Notes under the pieces: generated by a model
What the model saw: only the letters and a program-made list of their open reading frames with translations
Databases searched by the model: none
Told to the model about the DNA's origin: nothing
Shown here: piece by piece, positions 38,828 to 48,114 of the stretch
Position numbering within the stretch: the first letter of the stretch is position 1
How the letters are laid out: every line of letters starts with the position of its first letter
Translations under genes and position numbers: made by a program
From: Motiliproteus sp. MSK22-1
GTDB taxonomy: Bacteria; Pseudomonadota; Gammaproteobacteria; Pseudomonadales; Balneatricaceae
Reading direction: 5' to 3'
DNA length: 64,000 nucleotides
Assembly: GCF_001968815.1 (NCBI RefSeq)
Contig: NZ_MIEQ01000072.1
Coordinates: 62,001-126,000, forward strand

Positions 38828-39620
38828 AGGAAGATCGTCTTTATCTTTCCTCTAGCCATGCAGAGCTGCAATCCATGCAAGGATACCGAAAAGTTGGCGC
38901 TTACTATCCAAATGTTATATAAGAAGTAGCAATCCTCCTTAGATTTTATCCTATCTTCGGTGGAGCTGTTCACACCGTTTTGAGTGTTGTGCGCAATCGA
39001 TTGTTTAAGTCTTTGGCTTTATGGCAACTGGCTGATAATCGTCGATGCGTTCGGGCTTGTTTTACTCTGTGTGGACATTAGAGACTAGGTGGTCCGTGAA
39101 CGAATATACATCAGAGGATTTTGATGACGGGCGTGATCAATCAGCTTCGGGATGAAGTGGCTTACTGGGTACAATCGTGCCCTTCTTTAGCGTGCCAGAG
39201 CGCTCGCAACTTCCGATGAAATAGATTGATTTCCTTTATTCAGGCCCGACAAAGGGGCAAGTGTTCTTTATGTATTTTTATGGTAAACAGACCTCTATGG
39301 CTAACCTGTGTTGGTCGTTGAGTGTTGTCGATGGATGAACGGATTGGATGAACTAATGGAATGTATGAATACTGAAGCATTGACAATGTCTCAAGAATAA
39401 GAGCGATTTCAAATGGAGAGTCAGAACAATGTTCTTTCTGAGATCTCTGTGGCGCCAAATAATAATTAAAGCCGTGATTTTAGGTATGCATAGACAAGTT
39501 GGAGGAAGATATGTCCTATTCACCGAGTCGGCTCAGCAGTTTCTTGTTGGTTTCAACTGGATTTAGAAGCATTTAACAACATTAAGCCTGGTGATATGAA
39601 GACCAGGTAAGGAGCAGTTT
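38828..39620. other. Long spacer with one candidate short ORF
   Basis: About 790 bp with no supported gene except the 21-codon frame at 39511. Short frames elsewhere lack ribosome sites. A decayed gene or regulatory region is possible. Confidence 0.4.
39511..39576 (+). CDS. Possible 21-residue leader peptide
   Basis: MSYSPSRLSSFLLVSTGFRS plus Ile, stop at 39576. It has a strong GGAGGAAGAT ribosome site. A 6-bp hairpin (CCTGGT / ACCAGG) follows about 15 bp later, just ahead of the response regulator's GTG start. This arrangement could attenuate the downstream gene. Confidence 0.35.
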   Translation: MSYSPSRLSSFLLVSTGFRSI

Positions 39621-40352
39621 GTGAAAGTCTTGCTGGTAGATGATGATGTAGGTCTTGCTGATACTATGAAGCCGGTTCTTGGTATGTACGCTATTGAGCT
39701 TGATGTAGCACATACACCCGAAGAAGGCCTTAAAATGCTCAAGGAACGCCAATACGACATATTGCTGCTTGATGTCATGTTACCCCGAATAAATGGTTTA
39801 GAACTTTGCAGGATGATCAGGGCCTTAGAGCAGCCGTTTTGTGATGTTCCAGTGATAATGCTTTCAGCTTGTAAGGAGCTGGTAGATGTAGTGGTCGGAC
39901 TGGAAACAGGGGCTGATGATTATGTGGGCAAACCTTTTGAACCCCGTGAGTTGGTTGCTAGAATCAATGCCGTTCGTCGTCGGTTTAACGATATTAAGGA
40001 GGAGGTGGCTAAAGTACCCCAGGATGATGGTGAACTTTATTTCAGGATCAATGACGACACTCTGAAAGTTAATGTTCCCAGAGCACAGGCCCATATTAAT
40101 GATCGCTTACTTGATGTTACATCGATGGAGTTTGAGATATTGCTGACGCTATGTAAAAACCCTTCTGAAGTTATTAGCAGGGAGAAGTTACTGGAACGCT
40201 GTAACGGGTACAGCACTATTTATTCCCGTGGAATTGTTGCGATGATTTATCGTCTGCGTAACAAAATAAAAGCGAAAGGAGCGAAAGCTGATTTTATTCG
40301 GACCGTCAGAAGTAGAGGTTATGCTGTCGTTGGCCATGTATCTGAGCTTTAG
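39621..40352 (+). CDS. OmpR-type response regulator, orphan
   Basis: 243 residues starting at GTG with AAGGAG upstream. Receiver domain with phospho-acceptor Asp in LLLDVMLP and Lys in GKPFEPRE, then a winged-helix DNA-binding domain (MIYRLRNKIKAKG). No histidine kinase is adjacent. It is closely related to the regulator at 51821, so the two may share a kinase. Positioned at the left flank of the biosynthetic locus. Confidence 0.9.
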   Translation: MKVLLVDDDVGLADTMKPVLGMYAIELDVAHTPEEGLKMLKERQYDILLLDVMLPRINGLELCRMIRALEQPFCDVPVIMLSACKELVDVVVGLETGADDYVGKPFEPRELVARINAVRRRFNDIKEEVAKVPQDDGELYFRINDDTLKVNVPRAQAHINDRLLDVTSMEFEILLTLCKNPSEVISREKLLERCNGYSTIYSRGIVAMIYRLRNKIKAKGAKADFIRTVRSRGYAVVGHVSEL

Positions 40353-40418
40353 CTGCTTTCGCTGTGTAACTGAATGAATCGGTTTAATTCGTTATCCTTA
40401 TAAAGTAAGAGTTAACAA

Positions 40419-41846
40419 CTAAAAACTACGTTTGAAGTCTGTTTTTCTGTCAAAAGGTGCAGTCGCATTAATAAACGTGCGCTGCGCCTCTCCTGCCTGC
40501 TTACCCCGCCAGTGATTACCCTTTTGTGAAGGGTCCATTGGTAACGGCGAAAAATCATTCATGCTGTGGCAATCCTGGCTCAGTCGGGATCGGGTCAGGA
40601 TGGCCCAAAGCACCTCTGTATCCGAATCGACGTTGATGTCTCGATCAACGTAAATAACCAGCTTGGTGAAAGGATTCGCCCGTATTAGCGACTTTGAAAG
40701 GGTTGTCAGTTGTTGCTCTGAAACGCTGTGGTTCTGGTTGATAGAGACGTAGAGCAACAGCATTCCTCCTCCGGCGGGAGCATACCGCAAGTTAACCACA
40801 TCTATCCTATTGTTTTCAGCAAGAGCCAAGGCTGCATTCAGTGCCCCTCCTATACCCAGGATAATCGACTGTTCTTTACCAGGGCCAATTGTTGCCTGGA
40901 AGAGTGGGGATTGCTGGCTGCTAATACCTGTAACCTTGACCACGGGCAGCTGCTGTTGAGCCGAGCCAAAATATCCCAGAAATTCAGGCATTGAAATATT
41001 GCCGTTTGCTGACTCTGGTACACTGCAGTGACAAATTTCACCTTCGAGGACAATCTCGCTGTCAGCAAGGCACAGGGTTTCCTGGGTTCTTGCCTGTGCC
41101 ATTCTAATGGCACGCCGAGCCAGGGCTCCTGCCATTGACAGCTTGTTGGCACCCTCCGGTAACATGCTTCCAGAGAGTGTTGAAGCCAATGCTACAGCCG
41201 GAGGAACACCAATGTTGATGGTCACTGGTAGCGGTTTTTCCTGATTGGCTGCTTGTTGATATAAGGCTCGTAGCTGCCGGGAGGGTAGCATCCATATCGC
41301 TAATCTGTTGTCGTCTATTAATAGCATTCGATGGGCGGAAATAGACTCCTGCCCGGTTTTGTCGTCTCGAGCATAAACAAACCCCATGGTTATGTAAGGA
41401 CCCGCGTCTGAAGGGGTCGCTTGTAAAACAGGAAGTTGGCGAAGATTAATATTTCCCCGCTCGACCTGAGGGTTAAGATGCCCGGAAACTATTTGTGGAT
41501 CAATGGATTGGGTTATCAGCTCGGTTGCTGTGATCGGGTTAATGTAATCAGGTATTGATGGCATTAGCTGTTTAAGGCGTTTCTCACAACCGTAAAACCC
41601 CAGCAGTACGTCCGAGTCTTCATGCCTGTAACGTACCACCGGTTCCGGGCCATCTTTAGCCGTCGCTGGCGAAGTCGCGAAATTATTTGCGAAGTGATCT
41701 GCTATTTCATTCACTGTCAACGCTGTTGAGTGCTCTATGCACTCTGCCGGTGAAACCTCGTTAAGGGTTTTCAAGGCAAAGCGCAAAGAGCTACCACTGG
41801 TCAGCGGGCTGCTGGTCGATAAATTATCAGGCTTGTTTGTAAGCAT
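40419..41846 (-). CDS. UbiD-family decarboxylase, divergent
   Basis: 475 residues from ATG 41846; a longer frame to 41900 lies inside the exporter gene. The prenyl-FMN active-site segment reads LADSEIVLEGEI, with the family's two Glu residues retained, and Arg occurs in SAHRMLLID. By eye the Asn and Glu metal ligands and the His-rich segment of UbiD/Fdc1 look replaced. Related enzymes decarboxylate pyrrole-2-carboxylate or indole-3-carboxylate (family knowledge). It overlaps the upstream exporter by 20 nt, so they are co-expressed. Confidence 0.75.
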   Translation of the reverse strand: MLTNKPDNLSTSSPLTSGSSLRFALKTLNEVSPAECIEHSTALTVNEIADHFANNFATSPATAKDGPEPVVRYRHEDSDVLLGFYGCEKRLKQLMPSIPDYINPITATELITQSIDPQIVSGHLNPQVERGNINLRQLPVLQATPSDAGPYITMGFVYARDDKTGQESISAHRMLLIDDNRLAIWMLPSRQLRALYQQAANQEKPLPVTINIGVPPAVALASTLSGSMLPEGANKLSMAGALARRAIRMAQARTQETLCLADSEIVLEGEICHCSVPESANGNISMPEFLGYFGSAQQQLPVVKVTGISSQQSPLFQATIGPGKEQSIILGIGGALNAALALAENNRIDVVNLRYAPAGGGMLLLYVSINQNHSVSEQQLTTLSKSLIRANPFTKLVIYVDRDINVDSDTEVLWAILTRSRLSQDCHSMNDFSPLPMDPSQKGNHWRGKQAGEAQRTFINATAPFDRKTDFKRSF

Positions 41847-44250
41847 AATTAATGACTTTATCCTGTTTATAGCCAGTGATACTGATAATTGCGGGTGCAA
41901 GCAGGAGGTCAGTGATCAGAGCAAGGGATGTTCCGATCATCATAAGTGCTCCAAATGCTCGAATATTACTCATGGAGGAGAAGAGAAATACAGAAAAACT
42001 GCAGACCACTATCACTGTGGTGATCAGCAATGCTCCGCCTACATCATTGACAGCAGATTTAATCGCCTGGCTGGGGTCATTTGTGAGCTGGATGTGCTGT
42101 CGGTAGCTGTAGAACAGATGCACAGTATCATCAACAATCAATCCGGTGAGAAGGCCACCAATCAATATGGTGAAAGTATCTATCGGTATCCCTGAAACAG
42201 CCATTACTGCCAGTACGACGATAAAGGGAAATACATTCGGAATCATACTTAGCAAACCGAATTTAGAGCTGCCAAGCGTCATGCACATCAATAAGGTAAT
42301 GATAATGAACGCATACAGGTAGTTGTAACCCATATTGTCCAGTACCGCTTTGGAAGTTTGCGCCAATAACGTGATAAGGCCACTTACTTCAACGGTAGCA
42401 AGAGTATTCAGCTCTTCAGCAAAAATGCTTTTTACTTGTTCTGCCACCCCGGCGTATCGTTTCGCTTCAAGCCAGGGTACTAAAAAGGATACCCGCCCCT
42501 GAGAATAATTGAGAGTGAGGTACCTCATGATGTCATCATTACCTTCGCTTTCGAGCAATAAAAACTCGTCCCAGATTTCCCTCTGGGATGGTAAGCGACG
42601 CTCTGCAGGATTACCCTCGTGTACCGCCTGATTGGTTTCCTCAATGAAAGATATTGCGCTGGTATGACGACCAATTGGAATGTCCAGTTCCTGGTAAGTG
42701 CGTTTGGCAGCACGGCTTATCGCCTCAAGAATCTCCTTATTACGTATGTCATGCTCGGCCGAGGGCTTCACCGTGACTTCAAGATTAACTGTCCCCTGGA
42801 ATTTCTCGTCTATATATTCTGTAGACTGTCTTATGGGATTGCTTTCAGATAACCAGAGTAGAGAGTTATGCGAGTAGTTAAGTTTAACCAATGTGGCACC
42901 GGAAGCGATTGCGATAATTGCAAACCCCATCAGGACTCGCTTGGGGTTCTGAGCGGCAAATCCAGATAATTGAGCAAGGCTGTAGGCGATCCCGTTGAAA
43001 TAGCGGCGCTTTTTTAGGAAGAACCGTTTGGGTAGCAGGGCGAAGGCAACTGAAGCCCAGCAAAGAGCAAAGACATAGCTGGCCAGGGTAATGACAGCTC
43101 CAAAAGCTCCCAATGCCGCAATGGGGGCAAGAGAAGAGGTTGTGAAACCGATTAATCCACCGGCGCTGGTAAGTACACTGAAGAAAATAGGATGATGAAT
43201 TGAACCTATTGCCTGTTTGAATATTTCATGACGTGGAATGTCTTGCCGGGAGAGCCTGACACAGGTATTCATAAAGTGGATATAGACGCATAAGTTAATG
43301 ACTAAGCCCAGAGCTATCAGAAGTTGAGTGGGCGGCGTAAGTGGGGTGTTAGTCAGAGACATACTTGCCAGTGTGGTAAAAAGACTCGACAGAAAGCCAA
43401 TCAATGCACCCGCTGAAATAATGGTACTGCGGAATACGATTGCCATGAACAGCAAGGCGATAGCCACCGATGCAAGAGTGAATCGCGGCATATCCTTTGA
43501 CATTAATCTGACTATTTCGCTACTGACCACAGGGGCGCCGGAAATATGAATATCGAAGTCCTGCTGCTGATATTTCTCAGCTATTTGCTGAGCAGCATGA
43601 GTCATCTCTATGTATTGTGGGGAGCCCAGTGGTTGTCGTTCTTCCGAGATGGTCTCTTCGGCCGGGCATGAAATACCCTCTGATGGAATAGCAATACAAT
43701 CACTCGGACTGGGAGCGTAGCGATAGGGCTCAACAATGATCGCAGCGGACTTTCCTTCCTTATCTATAACAAAGTTTTTATAAAGTGGTGTGGAAGTTAT
43801 TCTTTCCTGTAACGATGCAGGGTTTTCTCCATTATTAAGGACATTCCGCATGAGTTCTTCAAGGTAGAAGCTTCCGTTATCATATTCAATGAACGGGATG
43901 TTATAGAGACTGAATATCTCTGAAACATAAGGAACACCATCGGCTACTTCTCTATGGAATTTACCGAGTTGGTTCATGAATTCAGTTGTGAATATATTAT
44001 CAGCACTAATTGTAATAACAATGCGGTTGTCTTGCCCGAATTGCTTTCTTAATTCGTAATAGTGGAGAAGCGCCGGATCATCTGATCTCATAAAAGCTTC
44101 AATTCGGCCATCACGTTGTAAATTAGGTAATTGGCTTCCTGCATATAGTGCGGTAAATATCAGTAGTAGTATTGCAGATTTAATTCTATGGTTAAAAATA
44201 CTTGTTAGTACACTGGTAATAACGTGATTTATCGCGCTTGAACTCTTCAT
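41827..44250 (-). CDS. RND/MMPL-type exporter
   Basis: 807 residues with twelve predicted membrane segments: one at the N-terminus and groups of five or six after each of two periplasmic domains. It has the HpnN/MMPL-like layout that exports hydrophobic molecules. It is upstream of the UbiD gene and downstream of a LolA-like protein on the same strand; a shared export job is suggested. Confidence 0.85.
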   Translation of the reverse strand: MKSSSAINHVITSVLTSIFNHRIKSAILLLIFTALYAGSQLPNLQRDGRIEAFMRSDDPALLHYYELRKQFGQDNRIVITISADNIFTTEFMNQLGKFHREVADGVPYVSEIFSLYNIPFIEYDNGSFYLEELMRNVLNNGENPASLQERITSTPLYKNFVIDKEGKSAAIIVEPYRYAPSPSDCIAIPSEGISCPAEETISEERQPLGSPQYIEMTHAAQQIAEKYQQQDFDIHISGAPVVSSEIVRLMSKDMPRFTLASVAIALLFMAIVFRSTIISAGALIGFLSSLFTTLASMSLTNTPLTPPTQLLIALGLVINLCVYIHFMNTCVRLSRQDIPRHEIFKQAIGSIHHPIFFSVLTSAGGLIGFTTSSLAPIAALGAFGAVITLASYVFALCWASVAFALLPKRFFLKKRRYFNGIAYSLAQLSGFAAQNPKRVLMGFAIIAIASGATLVKLNYSHNSLLWLSESNPIRQSTEYIDEKFQGTVNLEVTVKPSAEHDIRNKEILEAISRAAKRTYQELDIPIGRHTSAISFIEETNQAVHEGNPAERRLPSQREIWDEFLLLESEGNDDIMRYLTLNYSQGRVSFLVPWLEAKRYAGVAEQVKSIFAEELNTLATVEVSGLITLLAQTSKAVLDNMGYNYLYAFIIITLLMCMTLGSSKFGLLSMIPNVFPFIVVLAVMAVSGIPIDTFTILIGGLLTGLIVDDTVHLFYSYRQHIQLTNDPSQAIKSAVNDVGGALLITTVIVVCSFSVFLFSSMSNIRAFGALMMIGTSLALITDLLLAPAIISITGYKQDKVINYAYKQA

Positions 44251-44407
44251 GAGACGATTACCCAGATAGAGAATAGAGCAGGTGGAACCCCTGCTCCTGT
44301 TTGTTAAACCTGCAAAAGCTAACGACTAAAAATCGATAATCTTCTTTAAGAATTACCGAGTAGCTATAATCCATAAGGGTCTATCTGCAGGTTATTTATT
44401 TGAAATT

Positions 44408-45295
44408 CTAGTTTTTCATTGATTCAGTTCTGAACTCTCTCCAGTTTGTTGTCAGCGAGCCCAGGCTTTCCGGGCTGTACCAGTCTTTAGGTAAGCCAAT
44501 ATTGAACTGTTCACCGTAGTTCTGAAACAATGAAGTGGAGATAATACGACCGTCTTTACGTGTTGATACACTGTACTTTTCAGGGGCAAATACACCATTA
44601 ATCCAACGGTATACATCTGTATCGAAGATGCGTTGCTCGTTGGGTGCGTCGGCGTTGAAGGTACTATGAACGGGAAGGAAGGTATCCTTTTCAACCCAGA
44701 CTTCGCCATCTCTCAACCCTAGCCGAATGACTTCATCTTCATTGTTAGGATTCACGTACAGTTTATAAACCGGGTAACCTTTATATTCCCCTTCACCCAG
44801 CATTTTACAGTCATAGTCGCGGGCTAATCTGATTAGCATTTCGCCAATGGCAATGTCCGAACCATACAGCCGCCCACTAAGGTCTTTTGATTCAACATCC
44901 AGCGTTTTTTGTGTTGATGGCATGTATAGCCAGACCTTGTCTGCTTTTCCGTCTTCAAAGGAGTCCACCGCAAAAGCCTCAGTGTCTCTTAGCTCAGCAG
45001 GTTCAAGTACGCGGCTACGCAGGTAACGATTAATACCAGAATTTTGGTGAGTGGCTGTGATTGTGCGCCTTTTAACGTTGCCGTTTTCATCTGTAATTTT
45101 CATCTTGACTATACGCCAGCTGTCATAGCCGTTATACCGGTTCTGAATTCCCAAAAGAACATCCTGACAGCTCTTCACAGGGGGAGGGGATGCCTGAGTG
45201 TTTAATTGAGTGGTTGTGGCCTGGGCGCCTGCCGTAAAAAGAAAAGTTGAGGCAATAGCGGTAGAAAGTGTTTTAAGCAGTGCTGGTCGTTTCAT
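44408..45295 (-). CDS. LolA-like lipoprotein-sorting-type protein (1)
   Basis: 295 residues with a signal peptide ending at AQA (about residue 26). Segments such as SGINRYLRSRVLEPAELRDT, DKVWLYMPSTQKTLDVESKD and GEYKGYPVYKLYVNPN fit the LolA-like outer-membrane lipoprotein-sorting superfamily (hydrophobic-ligand-carrying half-barrel). It probably ferries a lipid or hydrophobic product for the adjacent RND exporter. A GGAG site precedes the ATG. Confidence 0.8.
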   Translation of the reverse strand: MKRPALLKTLSTAIASTFLFTAGAQATTTQLNTQASPPPVKSCQDVLLGIQNRYNGYDSWRIVKMKITDENGNVKRRTITATHQNSGINRYLRSRVLEPAELRDTEAFAVDSFEDGKADKVWLYMPSTQKTLDVESKDLSGRLYGSDIAIGEMLIRLARDYDCKMLGEGEYKGYPVYKLYVNPNNEDEVIRLGLRDGEVWVEKDTFLPVHSTFNADAPNEQRIFDTDVYRWINGVFAPEKYSVSTRKDGRIISTSLFQNYGEQFNIGLPKDWYSPESLGSLTTNWREFRTESMKN

Positions 45296-45796
45296 GATGT
45301 AACTCCATCTGTTTAAACGGTTATGGTCAGGAAATTAAGGGTAAAAAATCGATAGTTATCCTCTTTAACGTACGATTTTCAGCAGTACTGATTTCTATTA
45401 TTTAGATGATTATCCAATATTTTTAATATTACGTATTTTGAATGAATATTAGATCTGGCTGCCAATTTATCAATCTAAATAAACAGCATCAAGTGTATAA
45501 AAATAGCGATATGTTAAATATAACTGTATGGCTTTTGAAATGTGACAAAAAATATACGATAAGTCACATAAGATGACAGTTGGTTGTTTTTTGTTGGAAA
45601 GCTCGTGTTTCATGAAGTTATATACTAAAAATAGATTGCTGAAATATTCTGTTCATAGATGAATGATGTAAAGGGACTCTGTTTATTTTTTCATATCTAA
45701 TAGTCATCCCTTTTATTTGTTGATTTTGGTACGGTATTTATCAATAGCCTTTTAAAGTTATTAGGTCGTTATATTTCCAATTTGGATGGACTTACT
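45296..45796. promoter_or_regulatory. Divergent AT-rich promoter region
   Basis: 500 bp between the LolA-like gene and the TrpF-like gene, strongly AT-rich. Contains TGTGAC...GTCACA (6-bp arms, 16 bp between them) near 45541-45568. No gene seen. It probably drives both operons. Confidence 0.45.
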
Positions 45797-46459
45797 ATGA
45801 ATCTAAAGATATGCGGAGCGACCAGTGTAAGAGAAATAAGCTTACTGGATTCGGTTGGTGTCAAATTTGTTGGGCTCTGGACGTCGATATCTGGGCATAA
45901 ACGAAATCTTGACGATGATCACTTTACGACACTGGCAACTCGATGCCGCCGGGTAAAGCCGGTAGCCGTTTGCGTTAAACCTGATATCGAACATGTTGCA
46001 AATCTCTGTGAATCAACTGGAGTGGAATGGGTGCAACTACATGGTTTCGGGCCGCCATCGCAAGTACAGGAGTTTAACAAGCGTGGCCTTAAGGTGATAA
46101 AGACACTTCATGTGACAGATGCTGGAGATTGTCCGGAAATAAGGTGGCTGGATGATTACGATAAAGCCGGTGTCAATGTGTTCTTGATTGATCGATTTGT
46201 TGATCGGCAAGCCATTGGAAGTACCGGACAGTCATTACCACCCAGGGTACTGCGAGAGACGATTGATTTGCTCTCTGGTCGGCACATATGGCTGGGCGGG
46301 GGACTCAATATCTGTAATTTGGCAGATACTTTTGACTATCCGGAAATTGATGTCATTGACATTGATAATGCTGCTCGAACAGGATCAATAATAGGGGTCA
46401 GAGCCATTGCCTTGCAGCGCGGTATACAGCAACAAGGAGCCTCCAATGTCTTTCAGTAA
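45797..46459 (+). CDS. trpF: Phosphoribosylanthranilate isomerase-like protein (TrpF-like)
   Basis: 220 residues from ATG 45797 (TGGATGGA 7 bp upstream; a TTG at 45782 is possible). KICGAT keeps the catalytic Cys; VQLHG, VIKTL, LIDR (catalytic Asp) and GGGLN are seen. The family's final SSGVE phosphate loop is replaced by DIDNAA and the GGTGK-type loop by GSTGQ. It may act on the normal substrate or an analogue. First gene of a four-gene operon not resembling a trp operon. Confidence 0.78.
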   Translation: MNLKICGATSVREISLLDSVGVKFVGLWTSISGHKRNLDDDHFTTLATRCRRVKPVAVCVKPDIEHVANLCESTGVEWVQLHGFGPPSQVQEFNKRGLKVIKTLHVTDAGDCPEIRWLDDYDKAGVNVFLIDRFVDRQAIGSTGQSLPPRVLRETIDLLSGRHIWLGGGLNICNLADTFDYPEIDVIDIDNAARTGSIIGVRAIALQRGIQQQGASNVFQ

Positions 46460-47273
46460 TGCAGCAGTTCAGAACGGTGAAAATACCGCAGTCGGTATTG
46501 TTGACATAAGCAGTCGATCCCTTTGTATTCTTTTAATGGCAGGTGATGGTGGAATCGATAATACAAGAAAGCTTTTGCAGGTCTGCGTTGATGAAGGTGT
46601 CCAGGTCGTTGAACTTTGTGTCCCTTTTCCAAATGCTTTCACTGATGGGGAAGTGCTTCAACGGGCTCACCAGAGAGCGCTTGACGTTGGTACTGAGCTG
46701 GAGTGCTGTTTACCACTAGTAGAAGAATTTTCAGATCAGCTAAAAATTGTTTTGCTGGTGGACTACAGCCATAGTGTAAGACCACGTGGTGCGGCGGGGG
46801 TTTTAAGAGCGGCAAAAACGTCAGGATGCGCTGCGATTCTTCCTCATGGGTTACCGCCTCGATTGAGAGAAGAGTTTTATCAGGCTGCGGCTGAGATTGA
46901 TCTGAGCGTGGTTGGGACCGTCTACCCGAACACTGATTCTCAGACACGGAAAAACGTACTTCGCCAGTCCGGCGGATTTATCTATCTGGTTTCTCAGTTT
47001 GGTAAATCCGGTGGTTCAGTCCAAACCGATCAAAAGGCTGTCTCCGAAACCCTTTTCGCAATTCGTCAGGAAACGGCACTTCCCGTGGCTATTGGTTTTG
47101 GGCTTAAAACCCAAAAAGATCTGGATGCTGCATTCCAGCAAGGTGCTGATATGTGCATTGTCGGAAGTGCAGCAACCGCTGCGACAGAGAGGGCAATTCA
47201 AATGAATACCTCACCACGTCGAGCGCTAACGGGCTTTCTTCGCCAACTTAAAGAGGATGAAAAACATGGATAG
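46446..47273 (+). CDS. trpA: Tryptophan synthase alpha-like protein (TrpA-like)
   Basis: 275 residues from ATG 46446 (AAGGAGCC site), overlapping trpF by 14 nt. The region VELCVPFPNAFTDGE keeps the catalytic Glu and Asp of TrpA (usual ELGVPFSDPLADG). The rest is divergent. TrpA cleaves indole-3-glycerol phosphate to indole and glyceraldehyde-3-phosphate. No trpB is visible; a free indole or indole analogue may be the product. Confidence 0.75.
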   Translation: MSFSNAAVQNGENTAVGIVDISSRSLCILLMAGDGGIDNTRKLLQVCVDEGVQVVELCVPFPNAFTDGEVLQRAHQRALDVGTELECCLPLVEEFSDQLKIVLLVDYSHSVRPRGAAGVLRAAKTSGCAAILPHGLPPRLREEFYQAAAEIDLSVVGTVYPNTDSQTRKNVLRQSGGFIYLVSQFGKSGGSVQTDQKAVSETLFAIRQETALPVAIGFGLKTQKDLDAAFQQGADMCIVGSAATAATERAIQMNTSPRRALTGFLRQLKEDEKHG

Positions 47274-48114
47274 TCGATTATCCCGCTTGGATATACGCAA
47301 CAAACTGGTCGAGTCCATCGGAGGAAAATCAGAGGAATCATTATCCTGTCTGAAAATTGATAAAGACCACACATTTTTCTTTGATCATGAACACGATCAT
47401 GTTCCTGGCTTAATGCTATTGGAAGCTTCTCACCAATATGCTGAACGAATGCTTGAAGATGCAACGGAATCCTATGTTGCAGTGATGGAAGCAAGTTTCT
47501 TCAAGTTCTGTCTATTTAACGCCCCGGTTATGCTCAGTGGAAAACGTCTACCTTCTGAGGAGGGTGACAAATTTGAAATCATCGTCACTCAAAACGGCAA
47601 GCAACGGGCCATCGTGGAATTTTTATTCAAGAAAGTTTCACGTCCCATACTGCGTATTGAGGGTGACAAGAGTCTACAACCCTGTGCGGCCGCACGGGTC
47701 AATAAACTCCGCTCGGAAAATGTCATGATCAGTACGCCGGTTAAGTGTGCTTCAGGCAAGATGATGTGCAGTTCATTGCCGGTAAACACTGCAAATCTGT
47801 TTAGTGACAGCCGTGAAATGGCGCATCCGCTATATCTCGTAGAAGCTTTTATGCAACTGCAGAGATACATTAATCATTGCTCGGAGTCAGGCCGGTTGAG
47901 AGATATTTTAATGGGGATTAGCTTTAACCAGCAGCAACCTATTGACCGTCACTGCATGTTTGACATTGTTGCGGATGAGCTGACTGAGGACTTTGGAACT
48001 AAGCATTTTACCAGAGGTGCCTGGTTGAAAACGGGAGACATCAACTTTGGCCGTTGTGATTTGCATACGGTCCGTCTAATGACCAAACATAAAGCAGGAG
48101 AGCAGCATGGATAA
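47266..48114 (+). CDS. AfsA-like double hot-dog protein
   Basis: 282 residues from ATG 47266 (GAGG 9 bp upstream), overlapping the TrpA-like gene by 8 nt. The segment FFFDHEHDHVPGLMLLEASH matches the AfsA/ScbA signature of actinomycete gamma-butyrolactone synthases. A second copy-like helix reads HPLYLVEAFMQLQRYINH near residue 190, giving two hot-dog halves. It may condense or dehydrate a carrier-bound intermediate or make a signal. Activity unknown. Confidence 0.7.
   Translation: MDSRLSRLDIRNKLVESIGGKSEESLSCLKIDKDHTFFFDHEHDHVPGLMLLEASHQYAERMLEDATESYVAVMEASFFKFCLFNAPVMLSGKRLPSEEGDKFEIIVTQNGKQRAIVEFLFKKVSRPILRIEGDKSLQPCAAARVNKLRSENVMISTPVKCASGKMMCSSLPVNTANLFSDSREMAHPLYLVEAFMQLQRYINHCSESGRLRDILMGISFNQQQPIDRHCMFDIVADELTEDFGTKHFTRGAWLKTGDINFGRCDLHTVRLMTKHKAGEQHG

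Noticed and set aside
39124-39222. Short frame starting MTGVINQLRDEVAYW
   Set aside because: Only about 32 residues, no ribosome site, no conserved pattern.
45541-45568. TGTGAC...GTCACA as a CRP site
   Set aside because: The 16-bp gap does not fit the CRP TGTGA-N6-TCACA spacing.
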